From an uncultured Ruminococcus sp. (GTDB lineage: Bacteria; Bacillota; Clostridia; Oscillospirales; Ruminococcaceae), in assembly GCF_946187255.1 (NCBI RefSeq), contig NZ_CAMHRZ010000165.1, forward strand, positions 1 to 7,449: a stretch of 7,449 nt of DNA, read 5' to 3'. Shown here piece by piece: positions 1-5,981 of this stretch. The notes under the pieces are model-generated. The model was not told where the DNA came from and searched no databases. It saw only the letters and a list, made by a program, of their open reading frames with translations. The stretch's first letter is position 1. Each line of letters opens with the position of its first letter. The position numbers and the translations under genes are program-made.

Positions 1-1
1 C

Positions 2-619
2 GAACAGTACGCAAGACGAAGCTATGATGCACCTCAGTCAAAAAGCGGAAAATCTCCTGTCAAGGCGATACACTACATAATCAGTTTTGCCGATTCGGAG
101 AACGTCACTCCCGAACTCGCCCACAAGATAGCCAAGGCTTTGGTGCGAAAGAATTTTGGAGAGGACGCGCAGGCGGTCATCGCTACGCACACCAACACCG
201 ACCATGTGCATTGTCATATCCTAGTCAATTCGTACTCAATATCGGGACAGCGGTTTTATGATAACAAAAAATCTCTTCGTATAGTGCGTGAGAATACGAA
301 CGGTGTATGTCGAGCGTTTGGTGTCACTCCAGCGCTGAACTTTGAGAACAAGGGTCGGTCGATAAGTTACTACGAATGGACGTGCAAAAAGAACGGTATC
401 TCATGGAAGGAGCATATCCGAAAAGCAATAGACAGCCTGATACCGAGCGTGAGCAGTTTGGAGGAACTGTTATCTGAACTTGAAAGCAGCAACAGCCCCG
501 GTTCGTCTCAAAAAAATATTATTTTTGCCGCAAATACCAAAGAACGATCAAAAAACATGAAATCACAACCCATGGTCATTTGTAAGAAAAAAAATAGGAG
601 CTTTTACATTTTTTCCTGA
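2..619 (+). CDS. MOBP-type relaxase / mobilization nuclease, N-terminus outside the window and C-terminus lost
   Basis: Relaxases nick the origin of transfer and lead a single DNA strand during conjugative mobilisation. The reading frame is open from base 2 (first residues EQYARRSYDAP), so the gene begins upstream of the window. Bases 188-229 encode HTNTDHVHCHILVN, which fits the three-histidine metal-binding motif of the Relaxase (MobA/VirD2-like, PF03432) family. The following segment (SYSISGQRFYDN, then RAFGVTPALNFENKGRSISYYEW, written here in pieces) and the stretch around SWKEHIRKAIDSLI continue like Firmicute relaxases up to LLSELES near base 485. From there the sequence (SSNSPGSSQKNIIF to the stop at 619) no longer resembles the family and is Lys/Ser-rich and AT-rich. 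The expected C-terminal few hundred residues are absent. This is probably a decayed or truncated gene on a mobile-element remnant. The nuclease motif is intact, but whether the protein works is doubtful. Confidence 0.85.
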   Translation, partial: EQYARRSYDAPQSKSGKSPVKAIHYIISFADSENVTPELAHKIAKALVRKNFGEDAQAVIATHTNTDHVHCHILVNSYSISGQRFYDNKKSLRIVRENTNGVCRAFGVTPALNFENKGRSISYYEWTCKKNGISWKEHIRKAIDSLIPSVSSLEELLSELESSNSPGSSQKNIIFAANTKERSKNMKSQPMVICKKKNRSFYIFS

Positions 620-632
620 ATTAGGTTATAAT
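603..632 (+). promoter_or_regulatory. sigma-A-type promoter of the truncated AAA-ATPase gene
   Basis: TTTACA (603-608, five of six matches to TTGACA) lies 18 bp before a perfect TATAAT (627-632). It sits 43 bp before the ATG at 676 in AT-rich sequence. It presumably served the AAA-ATPase gene. Because that gene is cut short at about 714, transcription from it would now run antisense into the kinase gene. It also overlaps the last codons of the relaxase frame, which fits the view that the relaxase tail is foreign non-coding DNA. Confidence 0.7.
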
Positions 633-662
633 ACAATTGTTGAATTATGCGTTTTCGATCAC

Positions 663-670
663 GGAGGTGA
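663..670 (+). promoter_or_regulatory. strong ribosome binding site (GGAGGTGA) before the ATG at 676
   Basis: GGAGGTGA is a near-perfect Shine-Dalgarno sequence with a 5-nt spacer to ATG 676. It shows that 676, not the in-frame TTG at 637, is the original start of the truncated AAA-ATPase gene. Confidence 0.8.
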
Positions 671-675
671 TTTTT

Positions 676-716
676 ATGGGAACATATCTCAATCCCGGAA
701 ACAATGGCTTTGAAGG
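676..716 (+). pseudogene. 5' remnant of an AAA-ATPase-like gene (first ~13 codons only)
   Basis: The ATG at 676 begins MGTYLNPGNNGFE, which matches the usual opening of the large clostridial family of AAA-ATPase-like proteins (PF09820, normally with a C-terminal PD-(D/E)XK domain, about 500+ residues). These normally continue with a segment leading into YVDKTGLI and then a P-loop. Here the resemblance stops after FE at about 714, and the frame runs on into sequence that is the reverse complement of the kinase C-terminus, ending at a stop at 952-954 (92 codons from 676). The promoter and ribosome binding site are intact, so this is a gene start cut off by recombination, not a divergent small gene. 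The identification rests on memory of the family's N-terminus. It is short but distinctive. Confidence 0.7.
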
Positions 717-717
717 G

Positions 718-2022
718 TTATTGCTCCGCCGGCAGTATGACCTCAGCTGTGAAGATATATCCCGAAACCGACCCTTTACAGGACAGCTCAAGCGTTCCGC
801 CGCACTTTTCTATCGCTTTTCTCACGCTTTTCAGCCCCAGCCCGTGACCCGCACTGTCGGGCTTGCTTGTGGGGATATCTGCCGATACGTCTACATAATT
901 CGCTGTCGGGTTGCTGATACAGATATAAAAAAAGCTGCCCGATCTCTTTGCTGACAGCATTATAACACGCTCTGAATCAGTCTGTACAGCGGCTTCAATG
1001 GCATTATCCAGAAGATTTGACAGCACCGTGCAAAGGGTGACTGCGCTGATCTCCAATCCTTTCAGACTTCCTTCGGTCACAAGACTTGCGCCGTTCATTT
1101 CGGCATAGTTCTTTTTCTCATAAATGATCGCATCGGCGATCTCGTTTCCCGTAATATTGACAGACTGCGTGTCCGCAAAGGCAGTCCCAAGCTCTTTGAG
1201 ATATTCACCAAGCTCATCGGTTTTGCCGGAATCAAACAGCCCGTTCATCACCGTGATGTGGTTTTTCATATCGTGACGAAGCATTCTCATTCCGGTATCG
1301 GCAACTCTGCTTTGCTCGAAATGCTTTGCCTGTGCGGTCATGTATTTTTCGTTCAGCTCATTCATTTCACGGAAACGCTTTGCCTGGTCTGTTTTTACCG
1401 AAAGCAACAGCAGAACACTCACCGACATCAGCATCAGCACCGAGGGTATCGCCGCTTCGGGGGAAACATCGGGGATATAATCTGACATGGTGAAGCTGTT
1501 GTTCACAAGCATCGTGACAACGCAAGCAATACCCGTCAGCAATACTATTTGCAGCAGTCCGAGCGGTTCTCTGTCCTCGCTTCTGACAAGTCTTTTCAAA
1601 AGGAATACAAACAGAGCAGCCGCAAGATAGCCGGTCAGATACAGCAGAGTCACCTGAACAAACGACCTCTTTGCACCATTAGTGACCGAAAACACCGCTG
1701 TCTGCATACTGCCGATCATACAGCCTGAAAACAGTTCCGCGCAGATCAGAGATATAATATTTTCTTTGCTCCTGTCAGCGAGAAGAAAAATGGCTGCGGC
1801 AGTATGCAGCAGATACAGCGGCAGCAGATCTACGCCGCCAAGAAATCTGTTCTGTAAAAACTCCGCAATACCGAATATCACGCCTGTAATAACAGGGAAT
1901 CCGATCACACGTCTGACTTTTCTGTAAAACAGGTCGCCCAGCGTGACGAGCGTGACGAAGCTGAACGCCGTACCGTATATCAGACCAATAAGAATGATCG
2001 AAAATTGTGCAATTGTTTTCAT
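718..2022 (-). CDS. AgrC/ComD-like sensor histidine kinase with GHKL ATPase domain
   Basis: This is the sensor of a peptide- or envelope-responsive two-component system: it autophosphorylates a histidine and passes the phosphate to the LytTR regulator encoded just upstream. The 434-aa protein has about six or seven hydrophobic segments in residues 5-210, then a linker helix (about 211-245). The H-box is MRMLRHDMKNH with phospho-acceptor His250, the HDxKNH form typical of the HPK10/AgrC class. The N-box TVLSNLLDNAIEAA (Asn336, Asn340) and the G-box GHGLGLKSV (Gly392-Gly396) belong to the HATPase_c_5/GHKL fold. There is no HAMP or PAS domain, so sensing is probably through the membrane segments. 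ATG 2022 is chosen because AGGTGG lies 5 nt before it. The upstream GTG codons at 2031 and 2028 are less likely because they fall within that ribosome binding site. It is the last gene of its unit, and no terminator hairpin is visible after its TAA at 718-720. Confidence 0.9.
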   Translation of the reverse strand: MKTIAQFSIILIGLIYGTAFSFVTLVTLGDLFYRKVRRVIGFPVITGVIFGIAEFLQNRFLGGVDLLPLYLLHTAAAIFLLADRSKENIISLICAELFSGCMIGSMQTAVFSVTNGAKRSFVQVTLLYLTGYLAAALFVFLLKRLVRSEDREPLGLLQIVLLTGIACVVTMLVNNSFTMSDYIPDVSPEAAIPSVLMLMSVSVLLLLSVKTDQAKRFREMNELNEKYMTAQAKHFEQSRVADTGMRMLRHDMKNHITVMNGLFDSGKTDELGEYLKELGTAFADTQSVNITGNEIADAIIYEKKNYAEMNGASLVTEGSLKGLEISAVTLCTVLSNLLDNAIEAAVQTDSERVIMLSAKRSGSFFYICISNPTANYVDVSADIPTSKPDSAGHGLGLKSVRKAIEKCGGTLELSCKGSVSGYIFTAEVILPAEQ

Positions 2023-2027
2023 CGGCA

Positions 2028-2033
2028 CCACCT
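2028..2033 (-). promoter_or_regulatory. ribosome binding site AGGTGG that fixes the kinase start
   Basis: AGGTGG overlaps the regulator's stop codon (TAG at 2032-2034) and lies 5 nt upstream of ATG 2022. Two upstream GTG codons (2029-2031 and 2026-2028) are part of or adjacent to the site and are poor starts. The arrangement suggests translational coupling of the kinase to the regulator. Confidence 0.7.
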
Positions 2034-2742
2034 ACCTTGCGTTCAGCCTGATATATGCCATCAGCCGTTTCTTCAGTTCGTCGGTGTAGCTTTTGCTGAC
2101 GGGCAGGACTATACCGCTGTCAAGCCTTACTTCTTTTTCGCTGCGGCTGATGATGTGCGCGAGATTCACGATGATCGAGCGGTGTACCCTGCAAAAGCTG
2201 TCGGAGGCAGTATCAAGCATCGTGAGTGCTTCGGTGATCTTCATTCTCATGTGATATTCACGATCCGCCGTAACAAACCGAACCGAATTGTTGTCAGCCT
2301 CGGCATATATTATATCATCGGGAGAGAGGAAATGCTCCTCGCCGTTTTCCTTGATACAGATCGTATTTTTTCTGCCGCAGAGCTGTGTAATGTCTTTCAG
2401 TGCCCGTGTGAGCTTTTCACTGATAATGGGCTTTTGCAGGAATCGGAACGCCCCGACCTCGTAGCCGTCCATCGCAAGCTCCGTGTGACTTGTGAGGAAA
2501 ATCACGGGCAGTTCGGCGGAAAATTCATGCAGCCGCCTTGCAGTTTCCATGCCGTCGGGCGGCGGCATTTCGATATCGAGAAACACGGCATCGAACCGCT
2601 GTCCCTGTTCAAAGGCGGCTATCAGCTCCGCGCCGCTTGCAAACGGCAGGCACAGCATATCAAGGCTCCGATAAAATGCATTGATCGCCTCGCATATCGT
2701 TTCACGGAAGTATTTCTCATCGTCGCAGACGGCTATTCTCAT
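2032..2742 (-). CDS. LytTR-family response regulator (AgrA/VirR-like)
   Basis: This is a cytoplasmic transcription regulator activated by phosphotransfer from the kinase encoded 9 nt downstream. The 236-aa length is normal for the family. Receiver domain, residues 1-120: acidic pair Asp7-Asp8, phospho-acceptor Asp56 in VFLDIEMP, Thr84 in IFLTS and Lys104 in LQKPI. All the signalling residues are therefore present. LytTR DNA-binding domain, about 126-232: ICIKENGEEHFLSPDDIIYAEA, then the typical stretches FCRVHRSIIVNLAHI and LPVSKSYTDELK (usual family pattern F.RvHrS.ivN...I and lPvSr.y). ATG 2742 has AGGGTGA a few bases upstream. LytTR proteins usually bind pairs of ~9-bp direct repeats and often regulate their own operon or peptide-export genes. 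A candidate site lies in the gap upstream. The protein is clearly an AgrA-type regulator; its target genes are inferred. Confidence 0.92.
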   Translation of the reverse strand: MRIAVCDDEKYFRETICEAINAFYRSLDMLCLPFASGAELIAAFEQGQRFDAVFLDIEMPPPDGMETARRLHEFSAELPVIFLTSHTELAMDGYEVGAFRFLQKPIISEKLTRALKDITQLCGRKNTICIKENGEEHFLSPDDIIYAEADNNSVRFVTADREYHMRMKITEALTMLDTASDSFCRVHRSIIVNLAHIISRSEKEVRLDSGIVLPVSKSYTDELKKRLMAYIRLNAR

Positions 2743-2766
2743 AACATCACCCTATCTATAGTAAAC

Positions 2767-2848
2767 GACATTAGAAATTGCACTTTGCGAACGAGTAAAA
2801 GTTCGATATATGCTTTTGCGAAGTTCGCAAAGAGGCAATTTCAATGTC
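2767..2848 (-). promoter_or_regulatory. long imperfect inverted repeat in the leader of the regulator-kinase unit
   Basis: Two 26-nt arms (2767-2792 and 2823-2848) are reverse complements except for one bulged base and a CU/U internal loop, giving about 24 base pairs around a 30-nt loop. Perfect blocks are GACATT, GAAATTGC and CTTTGCGAAC. In the predicted RNA the stem starts about 4 nt after the transcription start and ends 24 nt before the regulator ATG, leaving the AGGGTGA ribosome binding site free. An alternative pairing exists: CTTTGCG can pair with the adjacent CGCAAAAG inside the loop (one extra A), competing with the long stem. No U-run follows the stem in the minus direction, so it is not a plain terminator for the ATPase gene. 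It may be an mRNA-stabilising or attenuator-like leader, an operator palindrome, or a small mobile palindrome. Confidence 0.6.
2798..2828 (+). promoter_or_regulatory. candidate LytTR regulator binding site (two direct repeats, 22-bp period)
   Basis: AAAGTTCGA (2798-2806) and GAAGTTCGC (2820-2828) share AAGTTCG in direct orientation, with their GTT cores exactly 22 bp apart. AgrA/LytTR dimers are known to bind two 9-bp direct repeats separated by 12-13 bp (21-22 bp period), with a pattern close to [TA][AC][CA]GTTN[AG][TG]. The first copy fits 8 of 9 positions and the second 7 of 9. The pair lies within the loop and right arm of the inverted repeat and downstream of the predicted transcription start, which would suit autorepression better than activation. 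The sequence match is modest, so this is a candidate only. Confidence 0.35.
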
Positions 2849-2858
2849 TTTTAATATA

Positions 2859-2887
2859 AATATAGCACATCCACCGCCATTTTTCAA
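2859..2887 (-). promoter_or_regulatory. predicted sigma-A promoter of the regulator-kinase unit
   Basis: Read on the minus strand, TTGAAA (2887-2882) is followed after exactly 17 bp by TATATT (2864-2859), with transcription expected from an A at about 2852. The -35 hexamer overlaps the stop codon of the ATPase gene. This would give a leader of about 110 nt containing the long hairpin. It indicates that the regulator and kinase can be made independently of the peptidase-transporter operon. Confidence 0.6.
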
Positions 2888-3558
2888 GACAGTATCTTCC
2901 CGTCGGAAAGCGTTATCACCTTGTCGGAGTACGCCGCGCACTCTGCGGAATGTGTGACCATGAGTATCGTGATGCCTTTTTCCTTGTTGATGCGGCTGAA
3001 CAGTTCCATGATCTCCGTGCCGCTTTTGCTGTCGAGGTTTCCCGTTGGTTCATCGGCAAGGAGTATCTTCGGCTCATAAATAACGGCTCTTGCGACGGCA
3101 CATCTCTGCTGCTGACCGCCCGAAAGCTGGTTAGGATAGCTTTTCCGTTTATCAGACAATCCGACCGTTTCAAGGATACTGTCCAGCTTTTCACGGTTTT
3201 TTTTCGGGCTTCTGCCGTCCATGACGAGTGGCAGAAGAATGTTGTCCTCAACTGTCAAATTCTGCACCAGATTGAAGAACTGGAACACAAAGCCCATTCC
3301 CTTACGCCGCAGCTTTGAAAGCGCTCTGTCACGCATTTTGGAAATATCCCTGCCGTCAAGAACGATCTCACCGCTGTCGGGAATATCAAGCCCGCCCAAC
3401 AGATAAAGCAGCGTGGATTTGCCGCTGCCCGACGCGCCCATGAGCGAGATAAACTCGCTCTTGCCAACTGAAAGAGACACATTGTTCAACACCTGTGTGC
3501 GGTTATCTTTCCCGCCGAAGCTCTTGCAGACGTCTTTTATTTCGATGATATTTTCCAT
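2884..3558 (-). CDS. ABC transporter ATP-binding protein, MacB/LolD/BceA type
   Basis: This is the cytoplasmic ATPase that drives the FtsX-type permease encoded immediately upstream. At 224 aa it is the normal length for the MacB/LolD/BceA group. Motifs in order: Walker A GASGSGKST (41-49), Q-loop Gln93 in VFQFFNL, signature LSGGQQQR (145-152), Walker B ILLADEP with catalytic Glu170, D-loop NLDS and H-loop His203 in VTHS. All catalytic residues are intact. The FxFFNL Q-loop region and the LADEPTGNLDS stretch are typical of this subfamily, which works mechanically on membrane or periplasmic substrates (lipoproteins, antimicrobial peptides, cell-wall enzymes). ATG 3558 has GGGGGAG 4 nt upstream, overlapping the permease stop region. 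The gene carries a run of eight A (3197-3204 on the minus strand) in the KKN codons, with no frame disruption seen. Confidence 0.93.
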   Translation of the reverse strand: MENIIEIKDVCKSFGGKDNRTQVLNNVSLSVGKSEFISLMGASGSGKSTLLYLLGGLDIPDSGEIVLDGRDISKMRDRALSKLRRKGMGFVFQFFNLVQNLTVEDNILLPLVMDGRSPKKNREKLDSILETVGLSDKRKSYPNQLSGGQQQRCAVARAVIYEPKILLADEPTGNLDSKSGTEIMELFSRINKEKGITILMVTHSAECAAYSDKVITLSDGKILS

Positions 3559-3568
3559 TCTGCTCCCC

Positions 3569-5980
3569 CTATTCCTGTTTCAGCGCGGCGGCAACGTTCA
3601 TTATTCTAATCGAACGAATCGGTATCAGAACGGTCAATACGACCGATACCGACATGACTGCGATAAATCCGACAAGTCCGTTTATATCATAACTTATCGG
3701 GATATTCATATCAAGACTGCCGAGGGTCTTCGTGATAAACATAATGACAACGTGTCCTGCGGTCACGATAAACAATACCGGAACGAACACTGTAAGCGCA
3801 GTTTCAATAAACAGCATTTTTGAAAGCTGTCTGATGCTCATTCCCTGCGAGTGCAGAACGCTGAGCTCATGCCTGCGCTGGGTAAAGCCGATCATCTGCT
3901 CGCCCGAAACGGAGATCACCGCCAGCAGCACGCCCATGACCGCCAAGCTGTTCAGCAATCCCGTGACGCTGCTTGAATTCTCGTCCGCAGCGGCGTAGTA
4001 TTCCTCAGCAGAGTGAAATACCGCACTGTTGTCGATAAGCTGCCTGCGCATAAGCTCGGTATCGCCCTTTGCAAGCAGCATTGACGGATAGTCGTGATAC
4101 ACGCTTTTGTAGGTATCAAGGTTTATGAACGCCGCATTGCACCGCTGGTCGAAGTAGATACTGTCTATCCCTGATACCGCCGTCAGGGTCAGCGATACGG
4201 GACGAAGGGCATTACTTTTCAGCGTGACTGAAACACTGTCGCCCTCATGGATACCGAGCCGCTTCATCATCTGCTTGTCGAATGCTATCTCATCATCGGC
4301 GAGACTTTCGGGCAGATCACGAAGCCCGGAAAACATTTCAAAGCCATCAAACCCGAAGATATTGACCGTCACTTTTTCACCGTTTACCTGAGTTGTTTCC
4401 TCGGTGTTGTAGATAAACTCTCTGCGGTCTGCGGTAATGATGCTATAACGATCTGCTCTTTCGGAAAGATCGGTAATGATAACATCGCAGTTGTAATTTC
4501 TCACCGAATACAGCTTATCGACCGAGCGCGAAAGAATATAGAGTGAGGAAGTCAGCAGCATGACCGCAGTGCATATAATCGTGCCCGTGACGGCTGTTTT
4601 TTTCGTTCCGGACTGGATAAGCGCAAGACGTAACACGGGCAGACAGCCGCCGTCCGTATGCCTTGCCGTGATCGCCGATACGACGGACAGCAGTTTCGGA
4701 ATGATAAGACACAGACCAATAACAAACGCTGCAAGACCAATGATACAGGCAGGAAATCCTGTCTGCGAAACATATATTTTCAGCGCACAGAGCAAAAGAA
4801 TCAAGCCCGTGACAGCCACAGCGTCCGAGGGTCTGTATACGCTGTCCTTGCCGCCGAAAATAATGTCCCGTATGGAAGCTTTCGATGTTCGGATAACAGT
4901 CGCAAGCGAGACAGTACAGCTTATCACCGCCGAGAGCAGAACTCCCGTCAGCGGTATGTAAAACGGAACAGAAACGCTCCCGCCCAAACCGTTCACAGAA
5001 GGGATATAATTCCCGACGAGTATATCCTTTAATGAATAAAACAGCACCGTACCAAATACGCCGCCCAGCAGTCCGTAGACTGCACATTCCGTCAGCAGCA
5101 TGAACGCCGCAGTCTTTTTCTCTGCGCCGATACTGCGAAGCGTTCCGATGACAGACAATCTCTCGGCGGCGATATTCTTTGTAAACGCCGTGATGATGAA
5201 AAGAATCATCAGGAGCTTCATGACGAACAGCATGAAAAATGTCCGTGTCAGGCTGCTGACCATTTCCTCCGTTTCGGCTGTTCCCGTCAGCTGCTGAACA
5301 ATCAGCTCGGGGTTCATCTCCGATAGCTGCTCCGCAATTTCAGATGTCATACAGTCGGGTGCGTCCATGTAGATCATCGTTGCTTTGATATCATCATCGC
5401 CTATAAATGTCCTCGCGGTGTCCTCCGAAACGATCATCGTCTGCGGCATGATGGAAAGCAAGCCCTTGTTCAGCACGACCTCCGAGACCGTGAGGGTCAC
5501 TTCCGAATTATCCGCACACGGCAGCGTGAACGTATCTCCGACCTCGTACCCGTAACGCAGTGCGATCGAATAGCTGATGACCGCTTCACCGTCTTTTGGC
5601 GCGGTACACTCGGGGAGCATCCCGAACCTCTGCGCCTTAGCGGTATCGATACCGAGAATTTTGATGTTTTTCTTCTGTACATATTTATAGTTGCTGATAT
5701 CGTGGATCTGGAAATACGAGCCTGCAAGCAGAACGGGCAGACTTTCGCATTCATCGGGAAGGACAGGCAGTTCAGTAAAGCCCTTGTTGCTGTTCAGTAC
5801 AATGTCGGCTCTGCCGTTTCCGCTGCGTACCTGTTCTTCGACAGCCGCCTTTGAAGAAATGCTGATCGTCAGGCAGAGCGAAAACGTCAGCGACACCGCC
5901 GCAAGACACAGCACGATGACTGCCGTCCGCAGGGGCTTTACCGTGATACTGCGGAGTATCATTTTCATCAGAAAGCGCAT
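3569..5980 (-). CDS. FtsX-domain ABC transporter permease, 803 aa, two FtsX modules and two large outside domains
   Basis: This is the membrane subunit that pairs with the ATPase encoded 10 nt downstream. Hydrophobic segments suggest ten membrane spans: about 17-40, 248-268, 294-318, 343-365, 387-403, 410-431, 464-485, 674-693, 724-750 and 769-789. Two large extracytoplasmic domains lie at about 41-245 and 488-672. Each FtsX module shows the usual cytoplasmic coupling helix after its first span: AAERLSVIGTLRSIGAEKKT (271-290) and QRRHELSVLHSQGMSIRQLS (701-720). This is the ABC3/FtsX permease layout, larger than BceB-type permeases because of the second outside domain. The ATG at 5980 starts 1 nt after the peptidase stop (TGA at 5984-5982), so the two are probably translationally coupled. 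Likely roles are export, removal from the membrane, or mechanical activation of an extracytoplasmic partner. The substrate cannot be read from the sequence. Confidence 0.9.
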   Translation of the reverse strand: MRFLMKMILRSITVKPLRTAVIVLCLAAVSLTFSLCLTISISSKAAVEEQVRSGNGRADIVLNSNKGFTELPVLPDECESLPVLLAGSYFQIHDISNYKYVQKKNIKILGIDTAKAQRFGMLPECTAPKDGEAVISYSIALRYGYEVGDTFTLPCADNSEVTLTVSEVVLNKGLLSIMPQTMIVSEDTARTFIGDDDIKATMIYMDAPDCMTSEIAEQLSEMNPELIVQQLTGTAETEEMVSSLTRTFFMLFVMKLLMILFIITAFTKNIAAERLSVIGTLRSIGAEKKTAAFMLLTECAVYGLLGGVFGTVLFYSLKDILVGNYIPSVNGLGGSVSVPFYIPLTGVLLSAVISCTVSLATVIRTSKASIRDIIFGGKDSVYRPSDAVAVTGLILLLCALKIYVSQTGFPACIIGLAAFVIGLCLIIPKLLSVVSAITARHTDGGCLPVLRLALIQSGTKKTAVTGTIICTAVMLLTSSLYILSRSVDKLYSVRNYNCDVIITDLSERADRYSIITADRREFIYNTEETTQVNGEKVTVNIFGFDGFEMFSGLRDLPESLADDEIAFDKQMMKRLGIHEGDSVSVTLKSNALRPVSLTLTAVSGIDSIYFDQRCNAAFINLDTYKSVYHDYPSMLLAKGDTELMRRQLIDNSAVFHSAEEYYAAADENSSSVTGLLNSLAVMGVLLAVISVSGEQMIGFTQRRHELSVLHSQGMSIRQLSKMLFIETALTVFVPVLFIVTAGHVVIMFITKTLGSLDMNIPISYDINGLVGFIAVMSVSVVLTVLIPIRSIRIMNVAAALKQE

Positions 5981-5981
5981 A

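Noticed and set aside
580..620. A-run/T-run stretch as a hairpin terminator between relaxase and kinase
   Set aside because: Only short, weak pairing (GTAA with TTAC) is possible, with no GC-rich stem. It is better explained as AT-rich promoter-upstream DNA.
2758..2786. A second minus-strand promoter close to the regulator ATG (TACTAT at 2763-2758)
   Set aside because: No acceptable -35 hexamer lies 16-18 bp upstream, and transcription would start inside or after the ribosome binding site. The TTGAAA-17-TATATT promoter further upstream is much better.
2767..2848. The inverted repeat as a rho-independent terminator of the ATPase gene
   Set aside because: In the direction of the genes the stem is followed by GTTTACTATAG, not a U-run. 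Only the opposite direction has a short TCTTTT, and no plus-strand gene ends there.
2005..2859. A 284-codon open frame on the plus strand across the regulator gene
   Set aside because: It is antisense to a well-supported LytTR regulator, has no ribosome binding site of note and encodes no recognisable domain. It is a shadow of codon bias in the real gene.
3197..3204. Run of eight A in the ATPase coding strand as a phase-variation or programmed frameshift site
   Set aside because: The main frame continues with all ABC motifs intact, and the alternative frame has no recognisable domain. A single 8-base run is not sufficient evidence.
4515..5087. A 190-codon minus-strand frame inside the permease gene
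   Set aside because: It lies in another frame within the FtsX permease, is Cys/Arg-rich and shows no family features; it is a shadow frame.
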